Shown: positions 41,304 to 50,535 of the stretch, piece by piece
Layout of the letters: every line of letters begins with the position of its first letter
Position numbering within the stretch: position 1 is the stretch's first letter
From: Lactobacillus sp. ESL0246
GTDB lineage: Bacteria; Bacillota; Bacilli; Lactobacillales; Lactobacillaceae
Direction: 5' to 3'
Length of the DNA stretch: 64,000 nucleotides
Assembly (NCBI RefSeq): GCF_003692965.1
Contig: NZ_REHC01000014.1
Location: forward strand, 1 to 64,000
Translations under genes and position numbers: made by a program
Notes under the pieces: model-generated
Told to the model about the DNA's origin: nothing
Seen by the model: the letters and a program-made list of their open reading frames with translations, nothing else
The model's database searches: none

Positions 41304-42347
41304 ATGAAAGTAGGAACATTTATTAAACCGGGTAAAATTGAAGTACAAGATTACCCAATGCCCGAACTTAAATCTGAAGATGATGCAATTATCCATGTCG
41401 TTCGCGCTTCAGTTTGTGGGTCTGACTTATGGTGGTTTAGGGGACTTTCTCATCGTGATCCTAATACAACAACTGGACATGAGGCAATCGGTATTGTTGA
41501 AAAAGTTGGTACAAACGTGACTAATATTAAACCAGGTGACTTTGTAATCGCTCCTTTTACACATGGTTGTGGTCATTGTGCTGCTTGTCTAGCAGGTTTT
41601 GATGGAAACTGTTTAAATCAAGGCAATGATACAAACGGTGGTTATCAAGGTGAATATCTTGAATTTCATAATGCTAATTGGGCCTTAGTCAAGATTCCGG
41701 GAAAACCACAGGATTACAGTGACGAACAATTAAATGATTTCCTAACATTAGCTGATGTTATGGCAACTGGGTACCATGCCGCAGACAGTGCCGAAGTTAA
41801 ATATGGTGATACAGTCGTTGTTATCGGTGACGGTGCGGTTGGTCTATGTGGTGTAATTGCCGCTAAACTATTGGGAGCCAAAAAAATCATCGCTATGAGT
41901 CGCCATGAAGATCGGCAAAAATTAGCAACAGAGTTTGGAGCAACCGATATTGTCCCAGAAAGAGGCAAACAAGCAGTTGACCACGTAATTGCGTTAACTA
42001 ATGGAATAGGTGCTGATGCTGTACTAGAATGTGTTGGTACTAATCAAGCTGTCGCAACAGCGGTTCAAGTTGGACGTCCCGGTTCAATTGTTGGTCGCGT
42101 TGGTGTTCCACAAAGCTCAAGTCTAGATACGCGTAACTTATTCTGGCGCAACATTGGCTTGCGTGGTGGAATTGCGTCTGTTACTTTTGATGATCGCAAA
42201 ATTTTGCTTGATGCTGTTTTAAATGGAAAAATTCATCCAGGAAAAGTCTTCACTAAGCGCTTTTCTTTAAACCAGATTCAAAAAGCATATGAAGCAATGG
42301 ATCAAAGAGAAGCAATTAAATCTTTATTAATTATCGATCCAGAATAA
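41304..42347 (+). CDS. Zinc-dependent alcohol dehydrogenase family protein
   Basis: The 347-residue MDR enzyme has the catalytic-zinc motif GHEAIGIVEKVG, the four-cysteine structural-zinc loop CGHCAACLAGFDGNC (about 90-104) and the coenzyme motif GDGAVGLCGV. It probably reduces aldehydes or oxidises alcohols. The second gene of the MerR-promoter operon, with AGGAGA before the ATG. In bacilli similar genes under AdhR respond to formaldehyde and methylglyoxal; that role here is inferred. Confidence 0.88.
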   Translation: MKVGTFIKPGKIEVQDYPMPELKSEDDAIIHVVRASVCGSDLWWFRGLSHRDPNTTTGHEAIGIVEKVGTNVTNIKPGDFVIAPFTHGCGHCAACLAGFDGNCLNQGNDTNGGYQGEYLEFHNANWALVKIPGKPQDYSDEQLNDFLTLADVMATGYHAADSAEVKYGDTVVVIGDGAVGLCGVIAAKLLGAKKIIAMSRHEDRQKLATEFGATDIVPERGKQAVDHVIALTNGIGADAVLECVGTNQAVATAVQVGRPGSIVGRVGVPQSSSLDTRNLFWRNIGLRGGIASVTFDDRKILLDAVLNGKIHPGKVFTKRFSLNQIQKAYEAMDQREAIKSLLIIDPE

Positions 42348-42363
42348 AAAGAAAGAAGATAAA

Positions 42364-42789
42364 ATGAAAATTTTATTCATTAATGCTAGTCAAAATCAAG
42401 CAGGTAACACTAGCCGGATGGGAAAGGCTTTTCTTAAAGACAAAGCCTTTGAGCAAATCAATTTAGTTGATTATAAAATTTACCAAATTAATCAACATTA
42501 TTCCGATGATCAATTTGGAAAAGTATTAGCCAGATTACAAAAAACAGATTGGATTGTCCTTGGTACACCTGCTTATTGGCATGATATGAGCGGTTATCTC
42601 AAAACCTTAATTGAACGAATTGGGCAAGATCCAGAACTGGACACTTTAGCAGGAAAAAAACTTTCCGTCTTTATTCAAGGTAGTAATCCTGCAGATACGA
42701 TTAAACCAGTGACTTCAATTATCAAAAGATTTGCTCATGTCGCTCACATGGAATATATTGATATTCAACAAAATTTTACTCAGCATTAA
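42364..42789 (+). CDS. NADPH-dependent FMN reductase/flavodoxin-like protein
   Basis: The 141-residue flavodoxin-fold protein has FINASQNQAGNTSRMGKA (phosphate-binding loop of FMN) and GTPAYWHDMSGYLKTLIER. It is rather short for the family (usually 170-200 residues). GAAAGAAG precedes the ATG. It is the last gene of the operon, followed by a strong terminator. It probably reduces quinones or similar electrophiles. Confidence 0.8.
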   Translation: MKILFINASQNQAGNTSRMGKAFLKDKAFEQINLVDYKIYQINQHYSDDQFGKVLARLQKTDWIVLGTPAYWHDMSGYLKTLIERIGQDPELDTLAGKKLSVFIQGSNPADTIKPVTSIIKRFAHVAHMEYIDIQQNFTQH

Positions 42790-42843
42790 TAATTCAGCAA
42801 AATCATCTAAAAACAAATGGCAAAATTGAATAAATTTTAACGA

Positions 42844-42881
42844 AGTGAAAGGTTCTCATGTGAGAACCTTTCACTCTTTTT
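42844..42881 (+). terminator. Terminator of the MerR-promoter operon
   Basis: GTGAAAGGTTCTCA and TGAGAACCTTTCAC form a perfect 14-bp stem followed by TCTTTTT. Confidence 0.93.
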
Positions 42882-42990
42882 GATTCTTAAATAAGTATAA
42901 TATACTTAAGTTATTGCAATATAAATCAAGCATATTTAATTCATTTAGGTGATATTCCTGCTATAATGAGGCCTCTAGGAGGTAGAGTTA

Positions 42991-43545
42991 ATGCATAACA
43001 AAAATAGTTTTACCAATTTACCACAACACCTGTTGCATGCCAACCCAACACAAGAGTTGTTAAAACGAGTTCAACAAGTAACTAATTTTGTTCCCAAAGT
43101 TTGGCAAAAATTATGTGACAAAAACTATACTTGGACAAAAACTGGTTTGCAGCAAGTACAACACCTGTTGCTAGTATGTGCTAAACACAGTAAACACGTA
43201 CAAAAGCAACTAACCAGTTTATTGCAACCTGCCAATTCTGAGCTGATTCCTGTTTTCAAAAATCAAAAATTTTTAAAACTATTAGCACATAAAATGAAAC
43301 TTTCGCCGCATACTATTCAAAGGATTACCTCTTTACTAGATCAGTTTGATCAAAAGAACAGTTCATTTTCTTCCGGAACTTTACTGGTGATAGTTCTTTT
43401 CATCGCACTAGGGGCACAAGTACCACTTCTTTTTAAGGAAACCTTTAGTGCTAAAAAGGCTTTAATGTCAGTCATTACAATTTTAGACTATGTTTTGACC
43501 GCCATTGATTTAGCTAAAAATTTTCAAAATAATAAAAATAAATAA
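42991..43545 (+). CDS. Hypothetical protein with one membrane segment
   Basis: I do not recognise this 184-residue protein. It is rich in Gln, Lys, His and Leu with a helical N-terminal two thirds and one clear membrane span (SGTLLVIVLFIALGAQVPLL, about 128-147), plus a second hydrophobic stretch (about 158-173). There is no signal peptide, so the N-terminus is likely cytoplasmic. A strong AGGAGGT precedes the ATG and an extended -10 (TGCTATAAT, 42959-42967) lies just upstream, so it is expressed as a single gene with a very short leader. A terminator follows. Confidence 0.65.
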   Translation: MHNKNSFTNLPQHLLHANPTQELLKRVQQVTNFVPKVWQKLCDKNYTWTKTGLQQVQHLLLVCAKHSKHVQKQLTSLLQPANSELIPVFKNQKFLKLLAHKMKLSPHTIQRITSLLDQFDQKNSSFSSGTLLVIVLFIALGAQVPLLFKETFSAKKALMSVITILDYVLTAIDLAKNFQNNKNK

Positions 43546-43548
43546 TTC

Positions 43549-43585
43549 AAAAACACCTAGCCTATAAACCAGCTAGGTGTTTTTG
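43549..43585. terminator. Bidirectional terminator
   Basis: AAAAACACCTAGC and GCTAGGTGTTTTT form a perfect stem between convergent genes. Confidence 0.92.
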
Positions 43586-43613
43586 AGCTTGATTAGAAAA
43601 ATCAACTACAACA

Positions 43614-44780
43614 TTAATTATTATTTTTAAAACCAACTTTTAAGCGAGTCAGACCATCTTGAACCATTGTTAATGGACAAGCAAAGTTCATCCGTAAAAA
43701 GTTCTGCCCATTGCCACGGTAAATGCTACCAGGAGAAACAATTAGTCCGGTTTTTTGACGTAAACTGTCTGCTAACTTATGTGAGTCGCTACTAATTTTA
43801 GAAGTATCAAGCCACATTAAATATGTGGCCCTACCCGAAACAACTTTTATTTGCGGCAATTCATGAGCAAGATAATCTTGAGCATAAGCAAAATTTTTAT
43901 TGAGTTGCTGCAGTAAAGCCTGTCGCCATTCATGACCCTTTTCATAAGCAGCAATGGTCCCGGGAATTGCCAGCAAGTTCGGTTCACCCACTTCATCGCT
44001 ATTTATCCCGCGACTCACTTGAGCATGCAAATTAGCATCGGGTATTATTGCCGTAGCAGCATGTAAGGCAGCAACGTTAAAAGTTTTACTAGGCGAAACC
44101 AGTGAAATAACACTAGCTTGTGCAGTCCCTTTAACGGCAAAAGCGGGTGTATAGTCCTGCCCCTGTCTTACTAAATCACCATGAATTTCATCTGATAGCA
44201 AAATAACGTGATGTTGCTGACAAAGTTCAGCAATGCGTTGTACTTCTGCTCTTGACCAGACTTTACCCGTTGGATTATGCGGATTACAGAAAATCATTAA
44301 GGTGGTCAGGGGCTGGGCTAATTTTTCTTCTAGATCTTGCCAGTCAATAGTATACTTTGTGCCATCAAATTTTAAGTCATTACTCAACACATGCCGACCA
44401 TTATTTTCAATTGAATTGTAAAAAATATTGTAAACTGGTTCCTGCACTACGACATTGTCGCCTACATGCGACACCCGTCGCACAATTGAAGAAATTGCCG
44501 GGACAACTCCCGTGGTAAAAATCATCCATTCCGTTTTAGGACGCTGCTTATGTTCTTTTTCATACCAGTCAGCAACTGCCTTAAAATAATCATTTCGTGG
44601 CCACTCATAGCCAAAACAGCCTAACGAAATTTTTTCTTTCATCGCTGTCACAATTTCTGGTGCCGTTTTAAAATCCATGTCAGCAATTGACATTGGTAAT
44701 TCACCGGGGTTTACATCCCACTTAACAGAATCAACTTGTTTACGATCCGGTGCATTGACAAAATCATACTTGATTTCCAT
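43614..44780 (-). CDS. patB: PatB/MalY-family aminotransferase (cystathionine beta-lyase type)
   Basis: The 388-residue fold-type I PLP enzyme has the Schiff-base lysine in SPSKTFNVAAL and the substrate arginine near the C-terminus (FLRMNFACP). The MADMDFKTAPEIV start and FCNPHNPTGKVW are typical. MalY/PatB enzymes cleave cystathionine or cysteine S-conjugates. AGAGGA precedes the ATG, three bases after the DUF3737 stop, so the two are coupled. Confidence 0.88.
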   Translation of the reverse strand: MEIKYDFVNAPDRKQVDSVKWDVNPGELPMSIADMDFKTAPEIVTAMKEKISLGCFGYEWPRNDYFKAVADWYEKEHKQRPKTEWMIFTTGVVPAISSIVRRVSHVGDNVVVQEPVYNIFYNSIENNGRHVLSNDLKFDGTKYTIDWQDLEEKLAQPLTTLMIFCNPHNPTGKVWSRAEVQRIAELCQQHHVILLSDEIHGDLVRQGQDYTPAFAVKGTAQASVISLVSPSKTFNVAALHAATAIIPDANLHAQVSRGINSDEVGEPNLLAIPGTIAAYEKGHEWRQALLQQLNKNFAYAQDYLAHELPQIKVVSGRATYLMWLDTSKISSDSHKLADSLRQKTGLIVSPGSIYRGNGQNFLRMNFACPLTMVQDGLTRLKVGFKNNN

Positions 44781-44783
44781 TAT

Positions 44784-45677
44784 TTAATCCTCTGGTTTCT
44801 GATTTAAATCTGAATGTATAGTCTTAATGCCAATCTTATCACAGATAATCTGCGTTTGACTTGGATCCACCTTAGTTGCATCAATAATTAATTCACCAAT
44901 TTCTGGTGCAACAATTTTCCCGGAAATGGGATTTTTGACACTATCAATTTTAGTTACCGCTTCAACATCAAGATTTGACACATATTCAAAAGCCAAATCT
45001 GTATGAAGTAAACTAGTATTTTTTACTTCAAGTTGGTCGATATAATTCAGTCCCTGATTACTTTCAATTTTACAATTGATAAACTTGATATTTTTACAGT
45101 TCCATGCCAAATACTCACCATCAAGGGTAGAATCGTAAACTGTAACATTGTCACAATTCCAAAACGCATCTTTTGAAATTAAGGTAGAATGATGAACCTC
45201 AACATTTTTAGCACCGTCAAAAGCATAGTTGCCAATAATACTTACATGGTCAAGGTAAATATTCTCGCTATCTTTACCAAAATAATCACCATTAACCTGG
45301 CAACTGGTCATTTTAATATTTTGACAATTCCACATTGTTTCTTCTGCATTAGCAAAGTGCACATGATCTAATACAATGTCAGAAGCTCGCCTAAATAATT
45401 TTGGTGCTTGCAGTGCAGAATTAGTAATTTTGATATTTTTGGTATACCAAATTCCACTACGTGCCATCGTTTCAAACGTGGTATTATCAACTTCAACATC
45501 GGTATCATACCAAAGAGGATATTTCCACTGAAAAATCGAATCTTTAACAGCAATATGACTTGCTTCTTTAAGTGGTGATTCACCTTGTCCGAAGGTAATT
45601 CCAGTCAATTCTGTATCTTTAAGACCATAAAGAATTCGTTCTCCCGTAAAATAATGATTCTTAATACTATTCATTGT
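44784..45677 (-). CDS. DUF3737 family protein (beta-helix)
   Basis: The ~297-residue protein contains short repeats centred on N/D-V-x-I/V-x-x-S/C (CDNVTVYDSTL, CKNIKFINCKI), as in right-handed beta-helix proteins. It matches the DUF3737 proteins common in Firmicutes, whose function is unknown. The ATG at 45677 has GAAGGAAT directly upstream and is preferred to one five codons earlier. It precedes the PatB gene in an apparent operon. Confidence 0.8.
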   Translation of the reverse strand, partial: TMNSIKNHYFTGERILYGLKDTELTGITFGQGESPLKEASHIAVKDSIFQWKYPLWYDTDVEVDNTTFETMARSGIWYTKNIKITNSALQAPKLFRRASDIVLDHVHFANAEETMWNCQNIKMTSCQVNGDYFGKDSENIYLDHVSIIGNYAFDGAKNVEVHHSTLISKDAFWNCDNVTVYDSTLDGEYLAWNCKNIKFINCKIESNQGLNYIDQLEVKNTSLLHTDLAFEYVSNLDVEAVTKIDSVKNPISGKIVAPEIGELIIDATKVDPSQTQIICDKIGIKTIHSDLNQKPED

Positions 45678-45805
45678 TATTCCTTCTATCATGATTTTTG
45701 CATAATTTAATTATCATGCAAAAATTACTCAATTTAAAATATCAATTGCATAATACCAAGTATTACTAAAAGTTATCGTTAAGGATAAGACAATTAGCTT
45801 TTAAA

Positions 45806-45833
45806 AAGCCAAGTCCATATAAAACTTGACTTT
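45806..45833 (-). terminator. Terminator of the mannose-family PTS operon
   Basis: On the minus strand AAGTCAAGT pairs with ACTTGGCTT and is followed by TTTTTA. Confidence 0.6.
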
Positions 45834-45885
45834 ACAATCATAATTAAATAATAAAACTATCTATTTTATTTTTTTGCCAATTACA

Positions 45886-46743
45886 TCATTCATCATCTGT
45901 TTCATTCTCAATTTGCTTTAGGTGAATAACCAAGTAAAGCCGTTCACTACTATTTAACTTATATTCCATTTCTTGATAAAAATAATTCTGTAATTTTTTA
46001 AGTGTTTCTCTCAATTCGGGAAATTGTTTTAAGAAGGAATCCAATATCTGTCTATTATCCGAGGACGTATTTACTAAATACTTACTATCACTTTGAATTT
46101 GCGTAATTAAGAATCTTAAGTGTATTGTCAAACGTTCCAAAGATGTTGGTTGAGCAGGATAACCTAAATCTGAAATAATAATTTGCAATACTTTACTTAG
46201 GTGTAGCGTAACAAAATTTTCACTTAATTGCTGATTCTCACTAATCGGACTAATTTCATTTTCCACAAAATGAATTGCTATTAGACCTGCTTCACCGGGG
46301 GGCAATATTACATTAAAAGTTGTATTGATTCTTTTAACGCCTTCTTGTGCAACCTTATATTCTAATGGGTAAACATCCCTAACACTAGCAAGTGAAGACA
46401 CATCATGTTCACTACTCCGCTTTACTGCAAAGTAAATATGATCTGCTAAACTAATAATCAAAAATTGATTAAATGTTGTATTAAGTTTTTTCTCTGCATA
46501 TTCAATTATATTTTTAGAAATTGCCAGATATTCTATTGGTACACTCTCAAGTAAATTTGATAGTGAATTAAGCCATTCAGGATCCCTAATATTTTTAATA
46601 AAAGTTTGCACGCCTTTACTTTTTGATATTTCATCTCCTGGATGTTTTTTAAATCCTATTCCTTTACCAAAAAGAATTGCTTGTTGATGATTTTGATCAC
46701 TAACTAAAACAACATTATTGTTAAAGACTTTGATTACTTTCAT
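45886..46743 (-). CDS. BglG/LicT-family antiterminator of the mannose-type PTS operon
   Basis: The 285-residue protein has an N-terminal CAT RNA-binding domain (KVFNNNVVLVSDQ, GKGIGFKKHPGDEI, about 1-55) and two PRDs with histidines in LADHIYF, IAIHFVE, LTIHLRF and LVIHLKQ. It is the last gene of the PTS operon it probably controls: identical 33-nt RAT sequences precede the EIIB gene and the nearby esterase gene. Mannose-type PTS operons are more often run by LevR-type activators, so a BglG-type antiterminator here is less usual. Confidence 0.87.
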   Translation of the reverse strand: MKVIKVFNNNVVLVSDQNHQQAILFGKGIGFKKHPGDEISKSKGVQTFIKNIRDPEWLNSLSNLLESVPIEYLAISKNIIEYAEKKLNTTFNQFLIISLADHIYFAVKRSSEHDVSSLASVRDVYPLEYKVAQEGVKRINTTFNVILPPGEAGLIAIHFVENEISPISENQQLSENFVTLHLSKVLQIIISDLGYPAQPTSLERLTIHLRFLITQIQSDSKYLVNTSSDNRQILDSFLKQFPELRETLKKLQNYFYQEMEYKLNSSERLYLVIHLKQIENETDDE

Positions 46744-46754
46744 TTTACTAATTC

Positions 46755-47171
46755 CTACTCATCATCTGATTCATTATTATCAATATAATTATTCATATAA
46801 ATCATCTGACTCTTTGCCTGCTTAATTAATTCACTTATTTTTTCATTTGAAAGATAATCACTAGTATCAAGTACAATTGACAAAGCTATAGCTAGATTTA
46901 TTCCCGTAATCACATTAACATGTCTCTCATTAATAAGTTGTGTACAATTTTGATTAACGCTTCCACCCAATAAATCAGTTAATAAAAAGACTTGATCTTG
47001 AGAATTAAAACCATCAATCAGTTTAATAAGTTTATCAATTGGAAATTCATTTTCTTCATTCTCATAGGCACAAATAAAGTGCAAATTCTGAATATTTCCA
47101 GCAAAAAACTTAATTGTTTCTACCATCCCTTGTGACATTGTTTTATGCGATATAATTATTATTTGTTTCAT
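46755..47171 (-). CDS. PTS EIIA, mannose family
   Basis: The 138-residue protein carries the phospho-histidine H9 in IISHKTMSQGM and the DLLGGSVNQ motif of the EIIA-Man fold. It takes phosphate from HPr and passes it to the separate EIIB (48781-49275). It starts one base after the EIID stop and ends 11 bases before the antiterminator gene. Gene order IIB-IIC-IID-IIA is complete. Confidence 0.9.
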   Translation of the reverse strand: MKQIIIISHKTMSQGMVETIKFFAGNIQNLHFICAYENEENEFPIDKLIKLIDGFNSQDQVFLLTDLLGGSVNQNCTQLINERHVNVITGINLAIALSIVLDTSDYLSNEKISELIKQAKSQMIYMNNYIDNNESDDE

Positions 47172-47172
47172 A

Positions 47173-47994
47173 CTATGCCTTAAAAATACCTAGTCCTGCT
47201 CCAGCCATTGCAATAATGATTACCATTAAAATTAAAGTTGTCATTTTATGACCTTTTTTAAGCATCCAGTATAATAACCCAGTTAACAGTACAGGCATTA
47301 ATCCTGGCATTAATTGATCTAGTATTTGTTGCCCTGTTAAAGATACGCCTGCTTGACTAAACTTTAGTGCCAATTTGAAATTAACTGTTGATGGAACTAT
47401 CGCACCAATTACGGCAATGCCTAATACCGAAACTGCATCAGTTAAAGCAGAAAGCTTATCGCTCATATTAGTCATTAATGATGTGCCTGATTGATAACCA
47501 ACATTATATAAAAATGAGCGTAAGAAAAAGAATAGTATATAAATTGTGGCATAGATCCACATACCTATACTGCTGCCATGTTTTCCCATTGAAGCAGCAA
47601 TAGCTCCTAATACTGTTGGAAATAGTACCCAAATCAATGTGTCCCCAATTCCAGAAAAAGGGCCCATTAAGGCAGCTTTTAAATCTTGGACAGCTTGAAG
47701 AGATTTATTTTTACCCTTTTCCTCAATTGCTAAAGTTGCTCCCGTAATAATTGGAGAAACCCATGGATTACAGTTATAAAATTTAAATTGATTATCAATT
47801 GATTCTTGCAAACCATCTGGATCATCTTTATAGATTTTACTTAAAGCAGGGAATAATTCCCAAACAAGCGTAGCTGCAAAGCCACTATCATAGTTATATG
47901 TACTAATCGCCAAATAGTGTCTTCTCATCGCGCGCCAAAGATCTTTTTTTGTTAAAACTTGATCATTTTGTTCCACTACATTATCCTTATTCAT
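47173..47994 (-). CDS. PTS EIID, mannose family
   Basis: The 273-residue membrane subunit has the conserved N-terminal AMRRHYLAISTYNYDSGFAA form and FNCNPWVSP-like segment (FYNCNPWVSPIITG), ending in a membrane helix with GIFKA. With EIIC it forms the sugar channel of Man-type PTS. It overlaps the EIIC end by eight bases. Confidence 0.92.
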   Translation of the reverse strand: MNKDNVVEQNDQVLTKKDLWRAMRRHYLAISTYNYDSGFAATLVWELFPALSKIYKDDPDGLQESIDNQFKFYNCNPWVSPIITGATLAIEEKGKNKSLQAVQDLKAALMGPFSGIGDTLIWVLFPTVLGAIAASMGKHGSSIGMWIYATIYILFFFLRSFLYNVGYQSGTSLMTNMSDKLSALTDAVSVLGIAVIGAIVPSTVNFKLALKFSQAGVSLTGQQILDQLMPGLMPVLLTGLLYWMLKKGHKMTTLILMVIIIAMAGAGLGIFKA

Positions 47995-48778
47995 CTTCCA
48001 TATCCTCCTCTGTCATTCCATTTGTTGTAGTTACCAAGCTATTACTACGATTTGAATGATTCATAAATGTTGGTATTGCACCAGCAGTTCCGATTAAAGC
48101 GACACCTAGAACTGGCATTTTTAAATATGCGGTTAAAGCAAACCCGATTAGTAACCAGTAACCATATTTTTTAAGAGGCATGTAAGTTAACAACATTGCC
48201 ATCCCAACTGCTGGCAGCATTCCACCAGCTACATTTAAGCCAACAGTAAACCAGGCTGGCATAAAGTTAAGAATGCTACTAACCACAGTTTTACCAAATA
48301 GCACAGCGATAAATACAGGAATAGCTGATTCAAGAGGCATCAACACAGTCATAACAGGAATAAGGTTTCTCATTTTTCTATATTGGCGTTTATTAGCTAA
48401 ATCATGTGCCTTATTGGTAATAAACGAGTTGATAATCTTTAATAAAACATCTAATTGAATACATATCATTCCTACAGGAATACCTAGAGCCAATCCAGCT
48501 GCCATTCCCTTACCTGTAGTAATTGCTACAGTTGTTGAAATAATAGCTGCAACTGCATAGTCCGGCGTAGAGCTACCTCCTAAAGCAGCCACTCCCAGCG
48601 ACATTAGCTGAATAGTTGCACCAACTATAAGTCCCATTTGAAAGTCGCCTAATAAAGCACCAACTACACAAGACCAAAACATATAATTCATTGTAATGAT
48701 TTGAGTTGTTTCAAAATCTAATCTTTGGATATAAGCAATAACGGTAATCAAAATTACTTGCCAAATTGTTAGTCCCAT
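47987..48778 (-). CDS. PTS EIIC, mannose/sorbose family
   Basis: The 263-residue membrane subunit shows the family's LGDFQMGLIVGATIQLMSLG segment and multiple spans. It ends with a polar acidic tail (TEEDMEDE). It starts two bases after the EIIB stop and overlaps EIID. Sugar specificity cannot be read from sequence. Confidence 0.92.
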   Translation of the reverse strand: MGLTIWQVILITVIAYIQRLDFETTQIITMNYMFWSCVVGALLGDFQMGLIVGATIQLMSLGVAALGGSSTPDYAVAAIISTTVAITTGKGMAAGLALGIPVGMICIQLDVLLKIINSFITNKAHDLANKRQYRKMRNLIPVMTVLMPLESAIPVFIAVLFGKTVVSSILNFMPAWFTVGLNVAGGMLPAVGMAMLLTYMPLKKYGYWLLIGFALTAYLKMPVLGVALIGTAGAIPTFMNHSNRSNSLVTTTNGMTEEDMEDE

Positions 48779-48780
48779 AA

Positions 48781-49275
48781 TTAAGCACCAGCTTTCTTAT
48801 TATCTAAAACTTCTGCAACATCAACACTATCATCCTGCGGAACATATTTAGAAATGATTTTACATCCCTTAGCAATAATTTCTTTATATGTATCAATTTG
48901 CTCTGATTTTATATATGCTCTATTAGTTACTTTAATTGCATCATCAAAAGTTAAAGTACCACCCAAAATGAGTTCAGAAATTTTTTCTCCCTGTTCAATT
49001 AAATTTAAAAATACATCTGGTGTTTGTGATACAATAAAAACTTTCTGTCGATCATATTTATGATCTTTGAAGTTGACCAATGCTTTTTGTTTAGTAATAA
49101 TTGATACTGCCATACCTGATGGACGTCCAAGTTTCATAGCTTGCTTTTTTTGTGGGTCATTGGCTACCCCATCATCAACCACCATTACTCTTGTAGCATT
49201 TGAATCTGGTGCCCAACTGGTTGCTACTATACCATGTAATAAACGATTATCAATTCTTGCTCCTACAATTGCCAT
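48781..49275 (-). CDS. PTS EIIB, mannose family
   Basis: The 164-residue protein has the phospho-histidine H14 in ARIDNRLLHGIVA, close to the classical RIDxRLIHGQV, and LGGTLTFDDAIK-type motifs. It is the first gene of the operon; GGAGGAAT precedes the ATG. The leader holds a RAT/terminator switch and a cre-like site. Confidence 0.92.
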   Translation of the reverse strand: MAIVGARIDNRLLHGIVATSWAPDSNATRVMVVDDGVANDPQKKQAMKLGRPSGMAVSIITKQKALVNFKDHKYDRQKVFIVSQTPDVFLNLIEQGEKISELILGGTLTFDDAIKVTNRAYIKSEQIDTYKEIIAKGCKIISKYVPQDDSVDVAEVLDNKKAGA

Positions 49276-49292
49276 TATTTATTCCTCCAAAA

Positions 49293-49354
49293 AACAAAAA
49301 ACCAAAACAATGATTATTGACACAATTTGACGTGTATAAATCATTATTTTGGTT
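49293..49354 (-). terminator. Conditional terminator before the mannose-type PTS operon
   Basis: On the minus strand AACCAAAATAATGAT pairs with ATCATTGTTTTGGTT (one mismatch), followed by TTTTTGTTTTTT. Its 5' arm overlaps the RAT at 49351-49383. Confidence 0.85.
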
Positions 49355-49383
49355 TCGCCAGTTTTTAAACTGTTACGATCCTT
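49351..49383 (-). promoter_or_regulatory. RAT site, PTS operon leader
   Basis: On the minus strand AAGGATCGTAACAG, TTTAAAAA, CTGGCGAAACC. The 33-nt sequence is identical to 50574-50606 and differs from the LicT-type RATs at 7854 and 8848. Confidence 0.85.
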
Positions 49384-49398
49384 TATTTAATTTTCTTT

Positions 49399-49436
49399 AT
49401 CTTATCAATCAATTTTTGCTTTTGCAAGTGTTTTCA
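49399..49436 (-). promoter_or_regulatory. Promoter and cre-like site of the mannose-type PTS operon
   Basis: On the minus strand TTGCAA (49422-49427) and TAAGAT (49399-49404) are 17 bases apart. TGAAAACACTTGCA (49423-49436), one base off the cre consensus, overlaps the -35, so CcpA repression is likely. Confidence 0.7.
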
Positions 49437-49438
49437 TT

Positions 49439-50518
49439 TTAATTGGATGATTCTATGATAACTTTTGCTATCTCTAAACACATGTCTTCTGCTTGTGGTT
49501 CTGTTCCAAAAAAGTTAAGACTACCATGATCACATCCCATATATTTAATAACTTTTAGATCAGCATTATGTTCAAGTGCCTTTTTAACAAATTCTTCTGT
49601 TACTAACGTCAACAAATCATATTGATTAACAATAAATGTAATCGGGGGCAGCTTACCCCAATCTCTTAGATTAAAAAGATTAACTATCTCATCTCTTGGA
49701 TCAATTTTGTGATGTAAATAATTATTCTCAAATGCAGGTAAAGACTTAAGCATCCTGTTAACTCTATTTTTAGCATATTTTTCATCTTTAGAGCAAACAT
49801 CGAACTTGCTCCATTTATAATACTTTTCCATATCATTATCAATAGCTGGGTACAGTTCAACTGCTTTAGCAATAATTGATGTATTGTGTAATCGCACAAT
49901 GCAAGAATTAATTATGCTTGCCCCCGCACTGTCACCTGCTAAAATTATTTTTTCATTATCTGAACCCAGTTGTTGATGATTGGCTTTTACCCAATTAATG
50001 ATTCCCATCGCATCATTAATTGCTGCGGGATATGGATTTTCTGGTGCTAAACGATAATGAGGGAAAATTACTGTTGATTTAGCTTGTTCAGCAATAAATT
50101 TCATTTGTTTGCCAAATTCTTCAATCTTACCTGTCATAAAAGCTCCACCATGAAAATAAATCAATATAGGGTTAGCATGATTTAAGTTTTCTGCACTATA
50201 AATAAATGTATCAATATAATGATCACCATCAATTTCTACTAATTTTTCATCTAGTTTAACTGGACTGGTAGTTAAATCATAGGTAATGTTTTCCGGACGA
50301 TTGCGATCAAAATTTAGTGAAAAAGGTTTGTCACCAATTCCCTCATCAATCTTTTTCTGTATAATCATCTTAACGTGCGGATCCACAATATTTAATTTTG
50401 GATTACCATCTTGTCCTGGAACAGGCTTAATTATTTCGTCCACTCCATTAATAACTTTTCGCATAGTCTTAGTTTGTAATTCCTCAATTAAAGTATGCGA
50501 ATATTGTCTTTGTTCCAT
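49439..50518 (-). CDS. Alpha/beta hydrolase, esterase (HSL-like) under antitermination control
   Basis: The 359-residue enzyme has the oxyanion motif FHGGAFMTG, nucleophile elbow GDSAGAS, aspartate in NQYDLLT and histidine in CDHGSLNF, as in acetyl esterases. The ~100 N-terminal residues precede the core. Its leader carries a RAT-terminator identical in its RAT to the one before the adjacent PTS operon. It may therefore deacetylate or de-esterify the sugar that this PTS imports. GGGAGG precedes the ATG. Confidence 0.86.
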   Translation of the reverse strand: MEQRQYSHTLIEELQTKTMRKVINGVDEIIKPVPGQDGNPKLNIVDPHVKMIIQKKIDEGIGDKPFSLNFDRNRPENITYDLTTSPVKLDEKLVEIDGDHYIDTFIYSAENLNHANPILIYFHGGAFMTGKIEEFGKQMKFIAEQAKSTVIFPHYRLAPENPYPAAINDAMGIINWVKANHQQLGSDNEKIILAGDSAGASIINSCIVRLHNTSIIAKAVELYPAIDNDMEKYYKWSKFDVCSKDEKYAKNRVNRMLKSLPAFENNYLHHKIDPRDEIVNLFNLRDWGKLPPITFIVNQYDLLTLVTEEFVKKALEHNADLKVIKYMGCDHGSLNFFGTEPQAEDMCLEIAKVIIESSN

Positions 50519-50535
50519 AAAAATCCTCCCTTAGA

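Noticed and set aside
49423-49436. Treating the cre-like site as part of the esterase coding region
   Set aside because: The esterase stop ends at 49439, so the site lies just outside the gene in the PTS promoter.
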